Under the pieces are notes generated by a model, which saw only the letters and a program-made list of their open reading frames with translations, did no database searches and was not told the DNA's origin. A stretch of 64,000 nt of DNA from Arthrobacter sp. FW306-2-2C-D06B (lineage in GTDB: Bacteria > Actinomycetota > Actinomycetes > Actinomycetales > Micrococcaceae). The DNA lies in the NCBI RefSeq assembly GCF_021789175.1, contig NZ_CP084560.1, forward strand, positions 2,976,001 to 3,040,000. The letters run 5' to 3'. A program made the translations under genes and the position numbers. This document shows, one piece after another, positions 1-6,316 of this stretch. Position 1 is the stretch's first letter. Each line of letters begins with the position of its first letter.

Positions 1-443
1 CCTGGGAATTCGGGGCAACCCAGCCCGAACTGGTGCACCGGCTGGTGTTGGGCGGCCCGAACAAGGAAGACCCCCTGGCGTCCTTCGACCTCGCGGCAGC
101 CCAGCGCTACCTCGCGGACGGCACACCCATTGAAGACGAGTCCACCGCAGGGCTGCTCAAAATGGCACAACTTTTGCCGAGCAACGATCTCTTTGCGCTC
201 TTGTCCCTCATCGAGGCCATCAAGGGGGAACCCTTCGATCCTGCCGAAGCCGTGCCCCATATGCCGATGCTCCTGGTGGCCGGCGAAAAGGACGAGCGCG
301 CCGTCACGATGCCGGAACTCGCTTCCATCGCGGCCCACGCCGGCGGCATGGTTGAACAGCTGCTCGTCCCGGGGCGGAACCACAGCAACGCGGTGACCAG
401 CCGGGTTTTCAAGGACGCTGCGCTGGCGTTCCTCGGCGTCTAG
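1..443 (+). CDS. Alpha/beta hydrolase, C-terminal part (5' end outside window)
   Basis: The reading frame is open to the window edge, so only the C-terminal ~147 residues are present; an internal GTG at 33 is not the true start. The frame begins WEFGATQPELVHRLVLGG, which resembles the strand after the nucleophile elbow in alpha/beta hydrolases. A strand ending LLVAGEKDERA (acid region) and a late GRNHSNA carrying a plausible catalytic His follow. The nucleophile Ser lies upstream of the window. Substrate unknown; small-molecule esterase or lactonase-like activity is likely. It converges on the MarR-type gene with a 35-bp spacer that contains a tandem 15-bp duplication. Confidence 0.8.
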   Translation, partial: WEFGATQPELVHRLVLGGPNKEDPLASFDLAAAQRYLADGTPIEDESTAGLLKMAQLLPSNDLFALLSLIEAIKGEPFDPAEAVPHMPMLLVAGEKDERAVTMPELASIAAHAGGMVEQLLVPGRNHSNAVTSRVFKDAALAFLGV

Positions 444-447
444 GTTG

Positions 448-477
448 TGGCGGAGCGGCGGCTGGCGGAGCGGCGGC
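448..477. repeat. Tandem duplication of a 15-bp unit
   Basis: TGGCGGAGCGGCGGC occurs twice head to tail (448-462 and 463-477), filling the spacer between two convergent genes and stopping one base before the stop codon of the MarR-type gene. It is identical in both copies, so it is probably a recent slippage duplication. Confidence 0.85.
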
Positions 478-478
478 G

Positions 479-901
479 TTAGCCGACCAGCCGCTCCGCA
501 TTGAGCGTCATGCGCTCAAGCACGCTGACGGCCATGGCGTATTCGTCGATACCGATCCCCATCGAGAGGTCTCGCCGGGATTCTTCAACGAGCCGTTGGG
601 CTTCCGTGTGTTTTGCGTGGCCCAGTTCGCTGAGGCTGATGCGATCGTCCACCATGATGATCATGCCGCGGCCTACGAGCGCGGCGAGTTCGCTTTCGCG
701 ACGCCGCGTGTCACCGCCCCAAAACGGGCCGAGGATTCCGTCAAGATCCTCGGGGCTAAGGGGTGTCTCGGCGAGGACATTGAGGGTCTGCCACTGCCTC
801 CGGCTGAGTTTCAACCTCGCCAAGGTGCTGTCCAGATGCGCCTCCAATGCGGCGTCCAGGCGTTTGGTCCAGTAACCGATCGGCTTGTTCACATGGCCCA
901 T
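479..901 (-). CDS. MarR-family winged-helix transcriptional regulator
   Basis: A 140-residue cytoplasmic protein, the usual MarR length. It begins MGHVNKPIGYWTKRLDAALE and continues with a helix-rich section (LSRRQWQTLNVLAE, the first helices of a MarR fold), then a wing region around GRGMIIMVDDRISLSELG and a C-terminal dimerisation helix. The frame stays open upstream to 1267, but residues before this ATG are arginine/proline-rich shadow sequence antisense to the neighbouring phosphoribosyltransferase gene. It is divergent from that gene (start at 975), so a shared 73-bp promoter region is likely. Ligand and targets unknown; autoregulation is an inference. Confidence 0.78.
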   Translation of the reverse strand: MGHVNKPIGYWTKRLDAALEAHLDSTLARLKLSRRQWQTLNVLAETPLSPEDLDGILGPFWGGDTRRRESELAALVGRGMIIMVDDRISLSELGHAKHTEAQRLVEESRRDLSMGIGIDEYAMAVSVLERMTLNAERLVG

Positions 902-974
902 CGTGGCAGCGCAGAGCGGTCCCGGCAACAAAGGTAGGCTTGATTCAGCGCTGGATAACGTGGAAGTGAGACGA

Positions 975-1628
975 ATGGGCATGCGCTTCAAGGACCGTGC
1001 GGACGCAGGACGCCGGGTGGCAGCGGGGCTTCCGCAGCTCCGGCAACGGCCGGACACGATCTTGCTGGGCCTCGCCCGCGGTGGGGTCCCCGTGGCGGCC
1101 GCTGCCGCCGTCGAGCTCCACCAGCCGTACGGCGCCATTCTGGTACGTAAACTCGGCATTCCGGGGCGTGAAGAAACTGCGTTCGGCGCCCTGGCCTGGT
1201 CCAACGGCAGGATCGTCCGCATACTCAACCGGCCCCTCGGCGAACGCATGCTGCGGCACGGAATCACCCAGGCTTCCCTTGATGCGGTAGAGGTACGCGA
1301 ACGGGGAGAACTCCTGCGGCGCGTGAAGACCTACCCTGGCATCAGCTTCGACCTCACGGGCAAGACCGTGGTTGTTGTCGACGACGGACTCGCCACGGGC
1401 GCAACGATGCGCGCCGCCGTCGAGGCCGTCCGCGCTGGCGGGGCGGCGACTGTCGTGGCCGCCGTTCCCGTGTCCTCCCTCGAAGCCCAAGCATCGATCA
1501 GCCGGGTGTGCGATTTCATGATGTGCCTGCACACGCCGGGCAAGTTCCACGCCGTGGGCGCGTTCTACGAGCACTTCGAACAATTGACCGACGAGGACGC
1601 CATGCGGCTTTTGGAGCAGGCGGGGTAG
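975..1628 (+). CDS. Phosphoribosyltransferase-family protein (type I PRTase fold)
   Basis: 217 residues. The PRPP-binding motif is clear: four hydrophobics, then DDGLATGATM (VVVVDDGLATGAT, about residues 132-144). LLGLARGGVPVAAAAA near residue 30 matches the PPi loop region of this family. Such predicted PRTases, often fused or adjacent to hydrolases or dienelactone hydrolases, have no settled substrate. The ATG at 975 follows GGAAGTGAG; an upstream extension to 885 is rejected because it would run into the divergent MarR-type gene. A second in-frame ATG lies two codons downstream (981). Exact function unknown. Confidence 0.85.
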   Translation: MGMRFKDRADAGRRVAAGLPQLRQRPDTILLGLARGGVPVAAAAAVELHQPYGAILVRKLGIPGREETAFGALAWSNGRIVRILNRPLGERMLRHGITQASLDAVEVRERGELLRRVKTYPGISFDLTGKTVVVVDDGLATGATMRAAVEAVRAGGAATVVAAVPVSSLEAQASISRVCDFMMCLHTPGKFHAVGAFYEHFEQLTDEDAMRLLEQAG

Positions 1629-1660
1629 ATCCAATTTGCAAGAGCGTTGCGGGTTTTCCG

Positions 1661-1712
1661 GTCATAGGTGAGCGGGCGTCGAAGAATTTCGCGTCATATG
1701 TGAGCTAGCGTC
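1661..1712. repeat. Two direct copies of a 20-bp intergenic repeat
   Basis: GTCATAGGTGAGCGGGCGTC (1661-1680) and GTCATATGTGAGCTAGCGTC (1693-1712) differ at three positions and are separated by 12 bp. They fill the junction between the convergent PRTase and hpaB genes; the second copy ends three bases from the hpaB stop. The same consensus appears as inverted pairs at 4700-4792 and 57985-58051. Confidence 0.8.
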
Positions 1713-1715
1713 TGG

Positions 1716-3170
1716 TCAGTCCTTCCGCTCAAGGAACTCCCGCACGCGGGCGCGGGCCGGCTCGCGGTCGTAACTGTTAACGAGGGCGGCCGCCATGCGG
1801 ACAGGGTCACCGAAGAAGAAGTACTCATACAGCGCCTGGCGCCCGGCGAACGCGGAAATGCTGGCATCGAAAGCAAGCTTGAAGAGGCGCACGCGTTCCG
1901 GCCCGGTCAGCGTCTTCGCCTGCAGGTACAGCTCGATATCCGGCAATGCCTCACTGGCCACGTCCGCTTCGCCCGGCAGGGCCATGAGACCGGATGCCGA
2001 AAACTTCCTGATGATTGCGGGGAATCGCTGGGCAACTTTGGGGTACCAGTTGCGTGCCGCATTCAGGGTGGGCCAATGCGGCAGGAACACGCCGTCCGGG
2101 CTTGGTGCCGCCTGGGCTTCCGCCGCCACCATGAGGGCCTTGCCGATTTCAACGGTTTCGATCAGCTCCGCAAGGTCTTCCTGGATGTGCTGGAAACCGT
2201 CAATCCCGATCGACGCCGCAATTTCCGAGGCAAGGCCCAGGAAGAACTCGCTCTTGGCGATGGTCCGTGTGACCACTTGGTGGGTCATGAGGGCCCCTGC
2301 GCCCGTCTCAGAGTAGAAGGCATTGCACAGTTCGGGATGGCCGAGCATGAAGATGCGCTCGTTGGGAACGAACACATGGTCGAAAACGACGACGGCGTCC
2401 ATCTCCTCGAAGCGGCTGGCGAGCGGCTCGTCGTGGGTGCCTCCGCCGTTGTAGAGCGAGGTCCGGCACAGGTAGCGCATGCCGGGCGCATCGTTCGGGA
2501 GGGCGAACGCGTAGGAATAGGGAGCATCTTCCGGCGTCGAGCGCAAAAGCGTCGAGGGGAACACGAGAAGCTCGTCCGCGATCGGCGCGATCGTTGCGAG
2601 CATGCGCGCACCGTGGACCACGATTCCGTCCTCCCGTTCTTCCACGACCCTCGCAGAGAGTTGGCCGCCGAGCTGTTCGGAACCTGACACTGAACGGTTG
2701 ACCTGCGGGGGGATCAGTGTGTGCGTGGCCAGGAGATCGTTCTCGCGGCAATGCTCGTAGTATTTGCGGATGTTTTCGCCGAACATCGGATCCGCCTGGG
2801 CAAACCACTTTTCCGCGGCCGCGAGCGCCGTGAGGGCGCCGTTCATGTAGTCGCCCGTCCGGCCCAGGAATCCAAGGGAGTACTCAGCCCAGGTGCGGAT
2901 GGCCGCATGCCGATGTTCGAGGTCTTCTTTGCTGCGCGGCACCAGGAACGAGGCACTCACCCGGTCACCCGTCGTCGGGGACTCGTAGGTGAGGGCGTCC
3001 GCATACTTCGGGTCATGCTGCATATCGAAGAGCTTCGCGTACGTGCGGGCCACGTTCCTGAAGGACGGGTGGTCGGCGATCTTCTCGGTGACCATTTCGC
3101 CGTCGATCAGGACGTGGGGGTTCATCGAGTTGAGCTTGTCCAGGTACTGCTGTCCGGTCCGGATTCCCAT
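1716..3170 (-). CDS. hpaB: 4-hydroxyphenylacetate 3-monooxygenase family, oxygenase component
   Basis: 484 residues, the normal size for the FADH2-dependent HpaB/PvcC-type hydroxylase, which uses reduced flavin supplied by a separate reductase to ortho-hydroxylate phenols. It begins MGIRTGQQYLDKLN, continues through the acyl-CoA-dehydrogenase-like fold, and has the conserved stretches TLIPPQVNRS and VFDHVFVPNERIF. The ATG at 3170 is preceded by GGAGA at proper spacing; the frame extends to 3242 without support. hpaC lies 72 bp upstream on the same strand, so the pair forms an operon. No other homoprotocatechuate genes are nearby, so the true substrate may be a different phenol. Confidence 0.9.
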   Translation of the reverse strand: MGIRTGQQYLDKLNSMNPHVLIDGEMVTEKIADHPSFRNVARTYAKLFDMQHDPKYADALTYESPTTGDRVSASFLVPRSKEDLEHRHAAIRTWAEYSLGFLGRTGDYMNGALTALAAAEKWFAQADPMFGENIRKYYEHCRENDLLATHTLIPPQVNRSVSGSEQLGGQLSARVVEEREDGIVVHGARMLATIAPIADELLVFPSTLLRSTPEDAPYSYAFALPNDAPGMRYLCRTSLYNGGGTHDEPLASRFEEMDAVVVFDHVFVPNERIFMLGHPELCNAFYSETGAGALMTHQVVTRTIAKSEFFLGLASEIAASIGIDGFQHIQEDLAELIETVEIGKALMVAAEAQAAPSPDGVFLPHWPTLNAARNWYPKVAQRFPAIIRKFSASGLMALPGEADVASEALPDIELYLQAKTLTGPERVRLFKLAFDASISAFAGRQALYEYFFFGDPVRMAAALVNSYDREPARARVREFLERKD

Positions 3171-3242
3171 GGTTGTCTCCAATGATGGTTGAGCTGAAAC
3201 GGCATTGCGTGGTGGATGCGACGTCGACGGGCGCGGCGGCAA

Positions 3243-3779
3243 CTACAGAAGATCCTCCATTCCCAATTGGCTTTCCGGGATGGTGGTGAAAGAGCTGTTG
3301 GCGAAGGCGAGCGCGTCGCCGCTGCGGTAGTTGAAGTCCACCACTTCACCCAGATAGAGCGTGTGGTCTCCGCCGTCGTAGGCTGCCCACGGCGTGCATT
3401 CGAAGTAGGCAAGGACGTTGGAAAGCCGCGGCGCGGTGTCTCCTTCGACCCACCGTGGCTCGGGCCCGGGACGGCCCGCGAAATGCAGGGCGAGCTGCTT
3501 CTGTTCAGCACCCAGGATATTGACGCTGAAGGGGCGTCCGGCGAGCTCGTCGTGGGCTTTGGTGTTGCGGGCGATACTGACCAGAACCAGGGGTGGTTCC
3601 ATGGACACTGAGGTGAAGGAATTCACGGTGATGCCATGCCGCTTGGTGGCGCCGTCGAACGTCACGATGGCGACGCCTGTGGCGAAGCGGCCTAGGCTGC
3701 CCCGGAAATGATGTGCCCGCGACCGCGACGTGCGGCCCGGGGATCCCGGTTCCGCATTCTGGCTGGACTTGGCAATCAT
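3243..3779 (-). CDS. hpaC: Flavin reductase, partner of HpaB
   Basis: 178 residues with the flavin reductase-like (FMN-binding split barrel) fold: GRFATGVAIVTF, then TVNSFTSVSMEPPLVLVSI, the typical flavin-binding block, and FSVNILGAEQ. It would reduce FAD or FMN with NAD(P)H and pass it to the HpaB oxygenase by diffusion. It is the first gene of the hpaCB unit and divergent from the IclR-type regulator; a strong dyad sits 24-73 bp upstream of its ATG. The tail TTIPESQLGMEDLL is unremarkable. Function of the family is established; the electron-acceptor partner is inferred from adjacency. Confidence 0.9.
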   Translation of the reverse strand: MIAKSSQNAEPGSPGRTSRSRAHHFRGSLGRFATGVAIVTFDGATKRHGITVNSFTSVSMEPPLVLVSIARNTKAHDELAGRPFSVNILGAEQKQLALHFAGRPGPEPRWVEGDTAPRLSNVLAYFECTPWAAYDGGDHTLYLGEVVDFNYRSGDALAFANSSFTTIPESQLGMEDLL

Positions 3780-3802
3780 CGTCGATTCCTGGCTGGAAAT
3801 TG

Positions 3803-3852
3803 TTCTGTAGGTGAATTTGTTCTATATTTGAACAACAAATTCTCATACAGAA
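3803..3852. promoter_or_regulatory. Nested palindromes, probable IclR-type operator
   Basis: A long interrupted dyad: TTCTGTA (3803-3809), three bases, GAATTTGTT (3813-3821), a 12-bp centre, AACAAATTC (3834-3842), three bases, TACAGAA (3846-3852). All 16 paired positions are perfect. Inside it, TTGTTC-N7-GAACAA (3817-3835) forms a second, slightly offset dyad. The region is AT-rich in a GC-rich genome and lies between the divergent hpaC and iclR starts, where an IclR regulator and RNA polymerase would meet. Confidence 0.75.
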
Positions 3853-3927
3853 CCATAGTCTTTTGTGTGCTACGGCACAAGACGGCGGGCCGGCCGCGTC
3901 TGGCCCCAACATAGGATGGAGCGCATG

Positions 3928-4662
3928 ATGTCTCCCAGCGCCGCGAAAAGCCTGCGGGAAACGACGGCGACGGTCTCACCGTCGCAGACCCTCTCCCGCG
4001 GAATCCAGGCCCTGGAAATCATGGCGGCTGCCGAGCGCCCCTTGACCATTGCGGAGCTCGCTGGCGCCCTGGGCGTCCATCGCTCGGTGGCGTACCGGAT
4101 CCTTCGCACGCTGGAGGATCACTCCCTGCTGGTGCGCGACGACGCCGGACGCGTTCAGCCCGGCCCTGGCCTTGCGGTGCTGGCCCGGGGCGTCTCCCGG
4201 GACCTCCAGACGGCCGCCCTCCCGGAGCTGACCCAGCTTGCGAACACCTTGAACATGACGGCCTTCGTCGCAATCTGGGACCATCAGGATTGCGTCACGC
4301 TGGTCACGGTGGAGCCCCGCCACTCAGCCGCGACGTTGGCACAGCATCCCGGCACGCGCCACCCCGTGAACACCGGGGCACCTGGAATCGCGATCCAGTC
4401 CACCATGAGCGAAGAAGAATGGTCCGCCCGCGCTCCAGGCCTGCCGTATCGCCCGGAAGCGGCCGAAGCGCGCCGGCTCGGCTACGCGGCGAGCCACGAC
4501 GAAGTCATCGCCGGCTTGTCATCCTTGGCCGCCCCCATCCAGGTGCCGGGCGGCCGGCCCGCGGCGATCGCCGTCGTCTACATCCGCCGCGAACAGGACC
4601 AGGCCGCCGTCGGGGAAGCACTGGCAGCGAGCGCGGCGCGTATAGAGTCCCAACTGGCGTAA
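3928..4662 (+). CDS. IclR-family transcriptional regulator
   Basis: About 244 residues. The N-terminal winged helix is visible as SRGIQALEIMAAAERPLTIAELAGALGVHRSVAYRILRTLEDHSLL with the IclR-type recognition helix HRSVAYRIL, followed by an effector domain (MTAFVAIWDHQDCVTLV, then TGAPGIAIQS, where IclR proteins usually have GxAxLA). I chose the ATG at 3928 because GGAG at 3918-3921 sits six bases upstream; ATGs at 3925 and 3916 are in frame. Divergent from hpaC across the dyad at 3803-3852, so it most likely controls hpaCB in response to an aromatic ligand and represses or activates its own gene. Confidence 0.88.
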   Translation: MSPSAAKSLRETTATVSPSQTLSRGIQALEIMAAAERPLTIAELAGALGVHRSVAYRILRTLEDHSLLVRDDAGRVQPGPGLAVLARGVSRDLQTAALPELTQLANTLNMTAFVAIWDHQDCVTLVTVEPRHSAATLAQHPGTRHPVNTGAPGIAIQSTMSEEEWSARAPGLPYRPEAAEARRLGYAASHDEVIAGLSSLAAPIQVPGGRPAAIAVVYIRREQDQAAVGEALAASAARIESQLA

Positions 4663-4699
4663 AGACCCACACGTCGCCGTTTGATGCGTCTTGTTTCCA

Positions 4700-4792
4700 A
4701 CGCTCGCTCACTTATAGGGCCAAAACCGGAAACGCTCGCGCAGATGATCTGAGCGGGGGATCCCCAAAAGTGGCCTATAAGTGAGCGAGCGT
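4700..4792. repeat. Perfect 19-bp inverted repeat between convergent genes
   Basis: ACGCTCGCTCACTTATAGG (4700-4718) is the exact reverse complement of 4774-4792, with 55 bp between. It occupies the junction of iclR and the convergent MFS gene and ends two bases from the MFS stop. No run of T follows, so it is not a classical terminator. Each arm matches the 20-bp repeat at 1661-1712. Confidence 0.85.
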
Positions 4793-4794
4793 CG

Positions 4795-6228
4795 TTATGG
4801 TCGGGGGCTTGGCCGGCGCCGGAGAACGAGTCCGGCAACGATGCCGAGCACCAGAAGCGCACCCGAAGCGGCCGTGGACACCACAAAAGCGGCGCCAGGA
4901 CCTTGGGTCTGGGCCAACTGGCCGGCAAGGTAGGCGCCCAGCGCCGTACCCGCCACGATGCCGCTCGCCAAGGCGGTCATGACGGTTGCCATACGGCCGG
5001 CCGGGGCCACGATTCCCCCGATGCTGAAGACCGTCACCATGACGGGTCCCACGGGAATTCCGAGCACCAAGAGCACAATGACCATCGGCCAGATCCCGGC
5101 CGGAAGGAACAACAGAAGAGAGAAGCCCGTCATCGCGGCCGCGGCGAGCACCCAACGGATCGCCAGCCGAAAGCGCTGCGGCCAATAGGCAACGGACAGT
5201 GCGGCGACGGCGGAGCTCAGGCCCATGACCGAATACATCAGCCCCGCAATTTCCGCCGTGGCGAACTGGGCCGAGAAAGCGCTCAACGCATTCTGCGTCG
5301 CACCGAAGAAAGTCCCCATGCAGACCATGGCCAGCACCGGAACAGCGACCTTCAGCCAGGCCACCGAACGGACACTCGACTTCTGCTTCGCGGGGACGCT
5401 CCCGACGCCGGCACCCGCCTTGCACTTTGCCGGCACCACAGCCAATTGTGAAGGATGCACGGCGAAAGCCGGCACGAGCGTGGCGGTAAGGACGGCCGCC
5501 AAAGCTAGCGGAAGCCAAGGGGCTACGAGGCTCGCGAGAATCCCGACCAGCGCAGGACCCAGGACGAAAGTGACTTCGTCCGCGGTTCCCTCGTAGGACA
5601 AGGCGGTATCAAGGTCGGCGCGGCTCGACGCCACGCTTCCAGGACCGGCGGCATTATCGCCGGCTCCGGGCTTCGAATTCCGGGTGTTCAGGTTCAGGGT
5701 TGTCAGAGCCATCCAACGGACACGGGCCATGGGCCCCACCTGCGGGCAACTCGCTCCGGCAAGGAAAGCCGTCACCAGAATGGCTATCGCATCCGTGGGG
5801 GTGTTGAAATCGGGCGTGAGGTATGCGGCAACGAGCAATGCGATGACCGTCGCGGCGTTGAGAGCGGCGGCTATCAGCAGGACAGGGCGCTGGCCTGAGC
5901 GGTCAGCGAGCGAGCCGAGCACCGGTGCGCCCAAGGCCGATCCGATGCCGACGGCTCCGGCCGCCAGCCCGCCGATGGCGTAAGAATGGCTGACGGCTGT
6001 GACAAGAGTCAGGGTGCCGACAGTCAGCATGGCAAGGGGCAGCCTTGCAAAGAGTCCCAACGGCAGGAAGTTCCGGCCGGCGAGCTCGGGCAGGCGGGCG
6101 AAGCGGCCAGGCAGACGCGAACGGCGGGGCGCGGCCTTCGGGGACCCGGCCGCCGGGGGCGCAGATGGAACTGAAGGGGCAGCCTGGAGCGCGGTATTCG
6201 CCGCGGAGTTCTGTGGGGAGGAGTTCAT
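4795..6228 (-). CDS. MFS transporter, probable efflux
   Basis: 477 residues with about 12 hydrophobic segments and a central hydrophilic loop (around residues 178-210) rich in Asn/Gly/Ser. The N-terminal ~45 residues are a Pro/Ala/Arg-rich cytoplasmic tail. GSLADRSGQRPVLLIAA after the second helix is the MFS motif A analogue (DRxGxRP). No substrate can be assigned; actinobacterial proteins of this type are annotated as drug or sugar exporters. The ATG at 6228 has a weak Shine-Dalgarno (CCGGAAT) that falls within a palindrome (6233-6285). Separated from sbcC by 88 bp. Confidence 0.85.
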   Translation of the reverse strand: MNSSPQNSAANTALQAAPSVPSAPPAAGSPKAAPRRSRLPGRFARLPELAGRNFLPLGLFARLPLAMLTVGTLTLVTAVSHSYAIGGLAAGAVGIGSALGAPVLGSLADRSGQRPVLLIAAALNAATVIALLVAAYLTPDFNTPTDAIAILVTAFLAGASCPQVGPMARVRWMALTTLNLNTRNSKPGAGDNAAGPGSVASSRADLDTALSYEGTADEVTFVLGPALVGILASLVAPWLPLALAAVLTATLVPAFAVHPSQLAVVPAKCKAGAGVGSVPAKQKSSVRSVAWLKVAVPVLAMVCMGTFFGATQNALSAFSAQFATAEIAGLMYSVMGLSSAVAALSVAYWPQRFRLAIRWVLAAAAMTGFSLLLFLPAGIWPMVIVLLVLGIPVGPVMVTVFSIGGIVAPAGRMATVMTALASGIVAGTALGAYLAGQLAQTQGPGAAFVVSTAASGALLVLGIVAGLVLRRRPSPRP

Positions 6229-6232
6229 GATT

Positions 6233-6285
6233 CCGGGTTCGCTGAATGGTGCGCATCGTCCCTCCTCCCGATGCGCGCGACCCGG
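6233..6285. promoter_or_regulatory. Nested dyad covering the MFS ribosome-binding region
   Basis: Outer arms CCGGGT (6233-6238) and ACCCGG (6280-6285) enclose inner arms GCGCATCG (6251-6258) and CGATGCGC (6269-6276). On the minus strand the outer arm is 5-10 bases upstream of the MFS ATG, where a Shine-Dalgarno should be. It could be an operator, an RNA hairpin that masks translation, or the sbcDC terminator. Confidence 0.55.
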
Positions 6286-6316
6286 TGTAACCCTCCAAGT
6301 CTACCGGACGGGCTGC

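Noticed and set aside
479-1267. 262-codon version of the MarR-type gene
   Set aside because: The first 122 codons are antisense to the phosphoribosyltransferase gene and lack domain features; the regulator fold begins at the ATG at 901.
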